Source of the DNA: Microbulbifer variabilis ATCC 700307 | GTDB lineage: Bacteria > Pseudomonadota > Gammaproteobacteria > Pseudomonadales > Cellvibrionaceae | Length of the DNA: 64,000 nt | Assembly (NCBI RefSeq): GCF_000380565.1 | Contig: NZ_AQYJ01000024.1 | Location: 360,304-424,303 of the forward strand | Reading direction: 5' to 3' | In this document: piece by piece, positions 27,599-35,022 of the stretch | Layout of the letters: each line of letters begins with the position of its first letter | Position numbering within the stretch: the first letter of the stretch is position 1 | Position numbers and translations under genes: made by a program | The notes under the pieces: model-generated | What the model was told of the DNA's origin: nothing | Databases searched by the model: none | Seen by the model: only the letters and a program-made list of their open reading frames with translations

Positions 27599-28513
27599 CT
27601 AGTGATCCTCTGCCACTTGTAAATTGTTCTCTGCTTTCATACGAGATACTTCGATCTCTTCCGCAAAAATCTCATGGATGCCGAAACGGTAACTGTCAGT
27701 ACTGTTTGCCGCATGGGTACCGCCCGGAATCGTTGTAAATGCAATGCGCCAGGGAGTGTTCTCTCGTTCTTTCCAGTGCTTATGCCAGGAGAGTGCATCA
27801 TTGCGTAGGTTTGGCATGTCTTTAGAGCCACTGGTTACTACCAGAGTCAGATCCTCTCTTGTCGCTTGTACAGGTTCCCTATGGAAAAACTCCTGCTGTG
27901 GAAGAAAGGTGGCGTTACTAGCTATCAAGCCTTGAAATAAGTCGGGCTTAGTAAAGGCCGTGTACAGTACAAAATGCCCCCCGCGGCTTTGACCGAAGAG
28001 AACCCGTTGCTGAGGGTCTACCGCGTAGCGGCTTTCAACTGCTGGCAAGAGCTCCTGCTCTAGAAAGTTGAGAAACTGTGCTGCACCGCCGTACTTAAGT
28101 GTGTCACTGTCACTGGGTAGCGAAAAGTCAAAACTGCGATGATTGATCTCGGGTTTAAATGAGCCGTATGCAATACCTACGATAATCGCCTCGGGGGCGT
28201 AATCGTCGTAATGCATAAACAGGTGATTAGTAGCCAAAATTGGGAACAGGGAATCCCCATCGAGGAGATAAATTACCGGGTAAGTTGTATCCTCGTTTGA
28301 ATTGTAGCCCTCAGGCAGGCGAGTATAGATATGGTAGGGGCGCCCAATAATCGTTGAATCCAACTTAAAGTAGTCCCCTTTCAGGGCAGGCAAAAACTCG
28401 AGTGGTTGGGAATGATTTTCAGGAGAAGAGTTACTTTGGTGGTTAGCAGGGCAGCCACTTAGCAGTCCGGTTGCTAGTAGCGTTGATAGAAAACGAATAA
28501 GGGGATTTTTCAT
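27599..28513 (-). CDS. IroE/Fes-type alpha/beta hydrolase lipoprotein
   Basis: A 304-residue esterase-fold protein (PF00756 type). The ATG at 28513 has TAGGAG just upstream and gives a lipoprotein signal MKNPLIRFLSTLLATGLLSGC (Cys21); the longer start at 28543 is not needed. The fold shows YPVIYLLDGDSLFP, an IIVGIAYGS strand, the nucleophile elbow FGQSRGGHF and a terminal PGGTHAAN with the probable catalytic His. Related enzymes hydrolyse siderophores or simple esters; no siderophore genes lie nearby, so the substrate is open. Confidence 0.85.
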   Translation of the reverse strand: MKNPLIRFLSTLLATGLLSGCPANHQSNSSPENHSQPLEFLPALKGDYFKLDSTIIGRPYHIYTRLPEGYNSNEDTTYPVIYLLDGDSLFPILATNHLFMHYDDYAPEAIIVGIAYGSFKPEINHRSFDFSLPSDSDTLKYGGAAQFLNFLEQELLPAVESRYAVDPQQRVLFGQSRGGHFVLYTAFTKPDLFQGLIASNATFLPQQEFFHREPVQATREDLTLVVTSGSKDMPNLRNDALSWHKHWKERENTPWRIAFTTIPGGTHAANSTDSYRFGIHEIFAEEIEVSRMKAENNLQVAEDH

Positions 28514-28585
28514 CGAGTCTCCTATACTAACGGTGGGATTCATTGGTTGACTAGGTCTCTACTTATATTCTCAAGTGGGGTGCTA

Positions 28586-29116
28586 ATGAGCAATATAAAG
28601 CTTGCTTCTGGTAGAGATTTCCCTTCCATAAAGGTACAGCGACTTGGCGGAGGTGAGTTGGTGCTGGGGAAGCCCGACGGTAGTTTTCATTGGCAGATGG
28701 TAGTCGCTTACCGAGGTAAGCACTGCCCTCTTTGTACCAAGTATTTGCGTGTATTGAGTGTGCTACTACCCCGCTATCATGCGGAGGGTATTGACGTGGT
28801 TGCTGTCTCTGCCGATACCGAGGAAAAAGCTTCTCTGCATATGGAAACAATTCAGCCGGGATTTACTATCGGTTACGGTTTATCAATACCCCAAATGCAG
28901 CAGCTTGGGCTCTATATTTCAAAACCCCGCTCCCCAGAAGAAACAGACAGGCCCTTTGCTGAACCGGGTGTTTTTGTCATCAACGAATCAGGAAGGCTGC
29001 AAATAGTCGATATTTCCAATGCACCTTTTGCAAGGCCTGACTTGCAAACGCTATTGGTGGGTATCGAGTTTATTCGAAATCCTGATAATCATTACCCAAT
29101 TAGGGGAACATATTAG
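28586..29116 (+). CDS. AhpC/TSA-type peroxiredoxin-like protein
   Basis: The 176-residue thioredoxin-fold protein has a CxxC motif in VAYRGKHCPLCTKYLR and the strand-helix pattern DVVAVSADTEEKA. A classical peroxiredoxin has TxxC; here the context is GKHCPLC, as in the redoxin-like AhpC/TSA subgroup. The ATG 28586 is chosen over 28547 because the family begins near the SNIKLASGRDFPSI segment. It diverges from the esterase gene with a 72-base spacer. The peroxide substrate and electron donor are unknown. Confidence 0.8.
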   Translation: MSNIKLASGRDFPSIKVQRLGGGELVLGKPDGSFHWQMVVAYRGKHCPLCTKYLRVLSVLLPRYHAEGIDVVAVSADTEEKASLHMETIQPGFTIGYGLSIPQMQQLGLYISKPRSPEETDRPFAEPGVFVINESGRLQIVDISNAPFARPDLQTLLVGIEFIRNPDNHYPIRGTY

Positions 29117-29213
29117 GAGTTTTTAAATACACAGCTAATTTGGGGAGACTGCTTTTTGGATTAAAAGTTCATAGTAAAGTTAGGGGTCTTGAATTTAAGG
29201 GGGGAGGGTAGTG

Positions 29214-29497
29214 ATGAACGCTTTGCTATCTAAAGTTAATGATTCCAAGCTTACTCTAATTGCTAGTAGAAAATTTATATTTATTGATGGCCTTAACAAA
29301 AAACTATATCTGTTTATGGTAGAGAGATTATTACTCAGTATCAATTTCTCGATAAAGCGTTTGTTACCCTACATGATTGGCGGTCTCTGGATCAGGGAGT
29401 TAATATCTATCTGCTCTCTATAGGGGGAGTTGTGGATTTTACTTTGAATTCGGATGTCGACTTGTGGGGAGGTTTGGATGACGTAAAAGTTATCTAG
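29214..29497 (+). pseudogene. Small hypothetical gene broken by a one-base deletion in an A-run
   Basis: ATG 29214 follows a purine-rich GGGGGGAGGG. The first frame reads MNALLSKVNDSKLTLIAS through FIFIDGLNKK; after the six-A run at 29298-29303 it loses sense. The -1 frame continues with TISVYGREIITQYQFLDKAF, then VTLHDWRSLDQGVNIYLLSI and SDVDLWGGLDDVKVI, stopping at 29495. One extra A would join them into a protein of about 94 residues with uniform composition. This is either a real frameshift, possible slippage on A6/A7, or a base-calling error. No family was recognised. Confidence 0.55.
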
Positions 29498-29800
29498 CCG
29501 AATACTATTTGCTTTGCCGAATTCTTTGCGCTGGCGACTGCGCTGCTATGAGTGAGCAAAGCCGATTTTTATATCTTTCTACGCCTTTTGGCTTTTGGTG
29601 GTGTCGAAACTTATTTCATTCCTGATTTTCATTGCAGCGTCTCAAGTGAATCGTATATATAAATATCAGGCGGCGAATCTGTAAATGTCTATTTCCTAAG
29701 CAAGAAAACAGGTGTTTAGCCTGTTATCTTACTTTTATTCAATGGAATTAAGCTTCTTTGTCAGATTATTGAAACGATAGCTTCAATATGAATGGCTCAT
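29498..29800. other. Intergenic region after the broken gene
   Basis: About 300 AT-rich bases between convergent genes. No convincing terminator, RNA or coding region was found. Confidence 0.4.
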
Positions 29801-30187
29801 TTAGAAGTTGTTCAGTTCTTCCCGCAGATCGACCTCTAGCTCCTCTGAGTTAGTAATCCATACGCTTTTATCCGACGCAGGAAACACACCTATTTCAATG
29901 CCGTCACCTTTTAAGCCGGAAAGCCACTTCTTTAAAAACTGTGGTAAGGGAATACTTTTAGGGGTGAGGCCTGCTTCATTCTCAGCATAGGCTTGGGCAA
30001 ATTCAGCGCTTGGCCATACTGGTAGATATTCAAAGCCACCGTCTTCATCGGTGTGTATTTTAAGAAAGCAATTTTGGCTATCGATCAGTATCCAGATCTC
30101 CCGCTCTTCTCCGGCTATGCTCAGGAAATACTCATAGCGATCTTCACAGCTCAAGGTAGCAATATCGTTCAAATCAGGGGTGTTCAT
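29801..30187 (-). CDS. DUF2750 family protein
   Basis: This 128-residue cytosolic protein has the DUF2750 layout: an N-terminal RYEYFLSIAGEEREIWIL segment, central YLPVWPSAEFAQAYA, then LPQFLKKWLSGLKGDGIEIGVFP. No function is known for the family. The composition is acidic. It is a lone leftward gene in an accessory region next to the broken small gene. The call rests on the conserved WP..EFAQ.YA pattern. Confidence 0.75.
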   Translation of the reverse strand: MNTPDLNDIATLSCEDRYEYFLSIAGEEREIWILIDSQNCFLKIHTDEDGGFEYLPVWPSAEFAQAYAENEAGLTPKSIPLPQFLKKWLSGLKGDGIEIGVFPASDKSVWITNSEELEVDLREELNNF

Positions 30188-30624
30188 AGAGAATTCACAA
30201 TCATAAATTTAAGACGGGCGGCTACGACAGACAGCGTCTTCTTGGGGGTTGAGTGCAGCTAGTATGAGTTATTATGCGCCAATTTTGAATCTTGTCCAAA
30301 CTGTTTAACCTATTGATAGGCGTCAATGGTGATCTATAAGGGCTTTAGTGGAACATAAATCTAGTTTGAGGGAGGTAGTAAGAATAGGGACTCACTATAT
30401 GCTGTATTCCCAAAGTCACTATCTATACATGGTGATTGCTATTGTTATCTGACTGTACATATCTCAAAAACAATCCTCTCGATGTTTCACAAAGGCCTCT
30501 TGAGCACATCTTATTTGGCTTTTCCCCCTGTTTATTTAGGTTCTCCCCCCGTTCACAGCTTTCTTCTAGAACACTTTCCTTCTACCCCCTAACTTTGAGG
30601 TTTTATTTAGGTAAGGTAGTTAAC
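30188..30624. other. Intergenic region before the LytS/LytTR operon
   Basis: About 440 AT-rich bases between divergent genes. The frame from 30436 to 30624 extends the next gene but is low in conserved features and lacks a ribosome site; it is read as upstream sequence. A LytTR-type direct repeat was looked for and not confidently found. Confidence 0.45.
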
Positions 30625-31341
30625 ATGGAAAATCAAAGACAAGTATCAAGTCATCAAAGCAAAATTAATGTACTACTAGCATTAAGCGTACTTTTTTTGG
30701 GCGGCTTAATGGGGCTTAAGAGGGATACAGTTGAGTTTGAAGAGATTTTTGTCGAGCGAATCAATATTGTAGAAAAGAACGGATTAAATCGTATGGTTCT
30801 AGCAAACTCAGATAAGGCGCCAGGGGTCGAAAGGTATGGGCGAGAGGTATTTCGATCAAAGTCCTCTAGGCCTGGGATGATTTTTTACAATGATGAGGGG
30901 ACTGAAAATGGGGGATTTATATTTCGAGGAAGTCAGGACGGTGGTATAACTAACCATGGGTTACATCTATCTTTTGATAGATATAATCAAGATCAAACTC
31001 TAATGGTGCAACACATTGAAAGTTCTGATTATATGGTCACGGGCCTTACAGTAATGGACCGTCCTGATCAGGATATGGATTTTGATCTGTCTAAGGAGTT
31101 TAGTGAGGCTAAAAGGCTTGGCGATAAAGAGCGAATAGCATGGTTAACAAAGCGGTATAAAGAAGAAAAGCTTGGCGGGACTAGAAGGGCTTTTTACGGT
31201 ACCCTAAATGGTGATTCGAAGCTTCAGCTAAATGATATTGATGGAAACAAACGTATTCAGCTAATGGTTACCAAAGATGGTGAGGCAAAATTAGAGTTTC
31301 TCGATGTCAATGGTCAGGTTATTATGCGTCTTCCGCAGTAA
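30625..31341 (+). CDS. Membrane-anchored protein of unknown function, first gene of LytS/LytTR operon
   Basis: The 238-residue protein has one N-terminal transmembrane segment (about residues 14-31) and a long exported or cytosolic soluble part. It contains FEEIFVERINIVEKNGLNRMV near the N-terminus and a repeat-like pattern at the end: LQLNDIDGNKRIQLMVTKDG and then LEFLDVNGQVIMRLPQ. That spacing suggests a beta-rich fold, and no family was recognised. ATG 30625 follows GGTAAGGTAG at a suitable distance. It is 21 bases ahead of the sensor kinase gene, so they are probably cotranscribed. Confidence 0.7.
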   Translation: MENQRQVSSHQSKINVLLALSVLFLGGLMGLKRDTVEFEEIFVERINIVEKNGLNRMVLANSDKAPGVERYGREVFRSKSSRPGMIFYNDEGTENGGFIFRGSQDGGITNHGLHLSFDRYNQDQTLMVQHIESSDYMVTGLTVMDRPDQDMDFDLSKEFSEAKRLGDKERIAWLTKRYKEEKLGGTRRAFYGTLNGDSKLQLNDIDGNKRIQLMVTKDGEAKLEFLDVNGQVIMRLPQ

Positions 31342-31362
31342 ATAAATAAGTAAAGTATAAAG

Positions 31363-32376
31363 ATGAGCAAGGCAGCCATTATTTTTTTGACGACGTGTTT
31401 CTCAATTTTGGTTGTCTTGTACTCTGCTACAATAAAAGCTACTCCGGGAAATGCCATCGTTATACATTATGATGCACCAATTTGGATTGTATTGCAGTGC
31501 TTTCTCTCTCAATGGTTATCGTTGAAAGTATATGGCACGTTAATACCAAGTAAAAAAGAGGATAATATATCCATCCAATTCTTCCTTGCAGTTTTTGTAA
31601 TTAGCGGCTTTATCTACCTTTTCCTGGCAATATTTCTTACTTTGTCTTTGGAGCTTTTCTTTGGTATCCAGGAGATAGATAAAAGACATGTGTCCTTACT
31701 TGCGTTGAGTTTGATTTTTTTACATGTTTTAAATTGTGGTGCAGTTATTTCCTTTAAGCTAATTAAAGGGGTTAATGAGCAACGTCTAGATTTGGAGAGA
31801 GTGCAAAAGTTACTTTTGGAGAAGCAGCTTGAAGCCATGCAGCAGAAGCTGGATCCTCATTTCTTATTTAATAATCTTAATGTTCTGTCGGCACTTATAG
31901 GTTCCAATCCTGAGGTAGCTGATGAGTTTCTAGATAAATTTACAAATATCTATCGCTATGTCTTAGAGTGTCAAGATTTCAAAACGATAAGTCTTGATCG
32001 TGAAATTACTTTTGCAATGGATTATATGTCATTGGTGGAGCAAAGGTTTTCTCATGCGTACAAATTAGATGTTGAATGTAGAAGAAATACTTTATATCAA
32101 CATGTAACTTTACCTTGCTCTCTTCAGTTGGCGCTGGAAAATGTAATCAAACATAACCAGGGGGATAGGGAGAATCCTTTATGGGTTAAAGTAATAGTGA
32201 CTGATCACTGGCTTGAGGTGAGAAATAAAATAAGGCCAAAAGTTACAACGGTTCCTTCGGGAAAGTTAGGACTAATAAACCTGAGGAAAAGATCGGAGAT
32301 GATCCTAGGTAGGTCAATAGAAGTCATGCAAAAGGATGGTGAATTCATGTTGCGCCTTCCACTAGCCTGTAACTAA
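31363..32376 (+). CDS. LytS/YehU-type sensor histidine kinase
   Basis: The 337-residue kinase has four likely transmembrane segments in residues 1-125, then a His_kinase domain (PF06580) with phospho-acceptor motif DPHFLFNNLNVLSALI (His near 166). There is an ATP-binding ALENVIKHNQGD, and the final G-box is SGKLGLINLRKRSEMILG. No extra sensor domain is visible, so the membrane part or the neighbouring anchored protein would sense the signal. It ends 12 bases before its response regulator. The pairing is typical of cell-envelope LytTR systems. Confidence 0.88.
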   Translation: MSKAAIIFLTTCFSILVVLYSATIKATPGNAIVIHYDAPIWIVLQCFLSQWLSLKVYGTLIPSKKEDNISIQFFLAVFVISGFIYLFLAIFLTLSLELFFGIQEIDKRHVSLLALSLIFLHVLNCGAVISFKLIKGVNEQRLDLERVQKLLLEKQLEAMQQKLDPHFLFNNLNVLSALIGSNPEVADEFLDKFTNIYRYVLECQDFKTISLDREITFAMDYMSLVEQRFSHAYKLDVECRRNTLYQHVTLPCSLQLALENVIKHNQGDRENPLWVKVIVTDHWLEVRNKIRPKVTTVPSGKLGLINLRKRSEMILGRSIEVMQKDGEFMLRLPLACN

Positions 32377-32388
32377 TGTAATCATTCG

Positions 32389-33135
32389 ATGAATATTCTA
32401 TTGATTGAGGATGAGCCGTTAACGGCCGAGAAACTAAAGAACTATATACTGAAGTATAACTCTCAAGCCAAAATCTTGGGTCCGTTGGAGAAGGTTGAAA
32501 AGGTTCGGAGATTTTTCCTGGAGGAAATCGAGTTAGATCTTATATTCTCAGATATAGAGCTGCTCGATGGGCCGGTGTTTCACGTGTTGAGTGAGATTGA
32601 TTTACCCTGCCCGGTTATATATACCACCGCCCATGATTCCTATTGGATGAATGCTTTTCAAAATATGGGAATTGAATATTTACTTAAGCCATATTCTTAC
32701 AAGCGTTTTACCGGTGCTATGCTGTCTTTCGAGCAGTTAAAGAGTAGTTTTTCAGATAAAAATTATGCCAAGGAAGAGCCGGCTGGCGGCGCTGGATTTA
32801 GATATAGATTTCTATTGAGAAAGGGCAGAGGTGTAGAGGTTTTATGGGTAGAAGATATTATTTGCCTAAGGGCTGAGCAAGGAATTATTGTTGCGCACGA
32901 TAAAAAAGGGATGATTCACCCGTTAGTGCAACAGTCGGTGACTGATCTTGAGTCCCAGCTGAACCCTCAAAAATTTATTCGAATCAATCGTAGCGATATT
33001 GTCAATATCCAGTATGTGCAGCGCTTTGAGGCTTACGGTAAAGACACTCTCGCCGTTCATCTCTCAGGTTTGAACGAACCTCTCATAACTAGCAAGACAA
33101 GAAGTTCTGCTTTTCGGCGCTGGCTTGATAGTTAA
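32389..33135 (+). CDS. LytTR-family response regulator
   Basis: The 248-residue regulator has an N-terminal receiver (MNILLIEDEPLTAEKL; phospho-Asp likely in LIFSDIELLDG; Thr in IYTTAHD; Lys in YLLKPYS). It also has a C-terminal LytTR DNA-binding domain beginning near residue 143 (RYRFLLRKGRGVEVLWVEDIICLRAE), with FIRINRSDIVNIQYVQRFEA. It is cotranscribed with the LytS-type kinase. A hairpin follows. Its target sites are unknown. Confidence 0.9.
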   Translation: MNILLIEDEPLTAEKLKNYILKYNSQAKILGPLEKVEKVRRFFLEEIELDLIFSDIELLDGPVFHVLSEIDLPCPVIYTTAHDSYWMNAFQNMGIEYLLKPYSYKRFTGAMLSFEQLKSSFSDKNYAKEEPAGGAGFRYRFLLRKGRGVEVLWVEDIICLRAEQGIIVAHDKKGMIHPLVQQSVTDLESQLNPQKFIRINRSDIVNIQYVQRFEAYGKDTLAVHLSGLNEPLITSKTRSSAFRRWLDS

Positions 33136-33203
33136 ACTTAGGCAGAAGTATTTGTGGGGTGAATACTAGGGAGAACCTTCAGCAGGCTATTATTAGGATA
33201 AAA

Positions 33204-33226
33204 AAAACGGGCATCAAGCCCGTTTT
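33204..33226. terminator. Bidirectional rho-independent terminator
   Basis: The stem AAAACGGGC pairs with GCCCGTTTT around a five-base loop. It sits between the convergent LytTR and nrdB genes and has T4 on one side and A7 on the other, so it can end both transcripts. Confidence 0.85.
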
Positions 33227-33291
33227 CAATACTTCTCTTCCTGTGAGCGACTACTTTCTCCTTTTTTAGTAATTCGCTTACCAGGAGGCGC

Positions 33292-34557
33292 TTACCACTG
33301 TAGTGCGCCACCGGTTTGATATTCAATAACCCGGGTTTCGAAGAAGTTTTTCTCTTTGCGCAGGTCCATGATTTCAGACATCCACGGGAATGGATTCTGG
33401 GCACCTGGGAACTGCTCTTTCAAGCCCAGCTGGCTGAGGCGGCGGTTGGCGATAAACTGGAGGTATTCCTCCATCATGTTCGCATTCATACCGAGCACAC
33501 CGCGGGGCATGGTATCGCGGGCGTAGGCGACCTCGAGTTCCATACCTTCGAGAATCATTTGGGTTACTTCCTGTTGGAATTCTGCAGTCCACAGGTGTGG
33601 GTTTTCCAGCTTGATCTGGTTGATCACGTCGATGCCGAAGTTAAGATGCATAGACTCATCACGCAGAATGTACTGGAACTGTTCGGCAACCCCCGTCATT
33701 TTGTTACGGCGACCCATAGACAGTATTTGGCTGAAACCGCAGTAGAAGAAGATGCCTTCGGTGACGGCGTAGAAGGCGATCAGGTTGCGCAGCAGCTCCT
33801 GGTCGGATTCAACAGTGCCGGTTTTGAAGTTGGGATCACCGATTGCCTGGGTATGGGAAAGGCTCCAGGCTGCTTTCTTGGCAACTGCAGGCACTTCGCG
33901 GTACATATTGAAGACTTCACCTTCATCCATGCCCAGGGACTCAACACAGTACTGGTAGGCGTGAGTGTGGATAGCTTCTTCAAAAGACTGGCGCAGCAGG
34001 TACTGGCGGCACTCCGGGTTGGTGATATGGCGGTAGATCGCCAGCACCAGATTGTTGGCAACCAGGGAGTCTGCGGTGGAAAAATAACCGAGGGAATACT
34101 CCACGATGCGACGCTCATCCTCGGTGAGACCGTTAGGGTCTTTCCACATGGACACGTCTTTGTTCATGTTGATTTCCTGGGGCATCCAGTGATTGGCACA
34201 GCCATCCAGGTACTTTTGCCAGGCCCAGTCGTATTTAAAGGGCACTAACTGGTTGAGGTCAGCGCGGCAATTGATAATACGCTTTTCATCCACCTGGATA
34301 CGGGCTGCGCCCATTTCCAGTTCTTCCAGGCCGGGAGCTGGGTCCATATTGGCAACTGTTGCCCGTGCAGCTTCAACAGCTGTGGAGCCACTTTGGGCCG
34401 CAGGCGACGCCGGAGTGGCTGTGGGAGCTGTTGCTTCCGCTGTGTAAGAAGCACTGGGTTCTTGCACAGCTTTCGCCTGGGTCTCCGGCGCCGGTCGCGG
34501 TTCGGTTGCTTTCTCAGGTTGTTGGGGCTTTGTTTCGAAGTCGTCCCAGCTCAGCAT
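33292..34557 (-). CDS. nrdB: Ribonucleoside-diphosphate reductase class I beta subunit
   Basis: The 421-residue radical-generating subunit has the di-iron ligands and tyrosine region in [17 protein letters not shown] and [17 protein letters not shown], then later [25 protein letters not shown]. The C-terminus [17 protein letters not shown] binds NrdA. An N-terminal extension of about 75 residues is rich in Pro, Ala, Thr and Glu and has low complexity, longer than E. coli NrdB. It lies 465 bases downstream of nrdA on the same strand. It supplies dNTPs for replication. Confidence 0.95.
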   Translation of the reverse strand: MLSWDDFETKPQQPEKATEPRPAPETQAKAVQEPSASYTAEATAPTATPASPAAQSGSTAVEAARATVANMDPAPGLEELEMGAARIQVDEKRIINCRADLNQLVPFKYDWAWQKYLDGCANHWMPQEINMNKDVSMWKDPNGLTEDERRIVEYSLGYFSTADSLVANNLVLAIYRHITNPECRQYLLRQSFEEAIHTHAYQYCVESLGMDEGEVFNMYREVPAVAKKAAWSLSHTQAIGDPNFKTGTVESDQELLRNLIAFYAVTEGIFFYCGFSQILSMGRRNKMTGVAEQFQYILRDESMHLNFGIDVINQIKLENPHLWTAEFQQEVTQMILEGMELEVAYARDTMPRGVLGMNANMMEEYLQFIANRRLSQLGLKEQFPGAQNPFPWMSEIMDLRKEKNFFETRVIEYQTGGALQW

Positions 34558-35022
34558 AGTTGGCCCTTTTGATTGGTCTCGGTATCGAAAGTTCGATATT
34601 AATTTTCTTCAATCTTCCTGGCGCGATACTCGCAGGGAGGGGCCAGGGGTGATGTACCGGTTTTTTTCCGGCAATAATTCTTTGGAGTAGGTATTTTCTA
34701 CCTGCCCGGGCACAAAATTACTGTGCCAGATCAATTACTGCTTTGCTTTTTACCCGTATTTTTCCGGGTTTTAGAGCCTGGGAAGGCTGCTTGGGCAAAG
34801 GAGTTCCGATGCTTAAAGTCGGTGTATTACAGCAATTTTGTATTTTGCACTTTGGGAAAATTCCTGTTGCTTGCAGGTCGCAGACGATCCCCGGCCCGTA
34901 ACTTCTTCCGGCTTTTTGGTACCGGGCGGGCCGGGGTCGCTGCGCATGGTCATGCCCGCACGTGCGGTTACGACGCTCTCCCCCGAGAGTTAGTGCAGCC
35001 CCTTAAAAAAGGGGCAATAATT
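34558..35022. other. Intergenic region between nrdA and nrdB
   Basis: A 465-base spacer within the leftward nrdA-nrdB pair. Just after nrdA a small stem GCCCCTT/AAGGGGC (34998-35015) could weaken readthrough, but no T-tract follows. The rest holds no supported gene; a separate nrdB promoter is plausible. Confidence 0.5.

Noticed and set aside
29211..29423. Intact 70-residue gene
   Set aside because: The second half loses sensible composition after the A-run, while the -1 frame continues well; treated as a frameshifted gene.
30436..30624. Upstream extension of the LytS-operon first gene
   Set aside because: Hydrophobic and poorly coding; the ATG at 30625 has a better ribosome site and a sensible membrane anchor right after it.
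33316..34248. 310-codon open frame opposite nrdB
   Set aside because: It is a mirror of nrdB codons; nrdB has clear conserved sequence and this frame has none.
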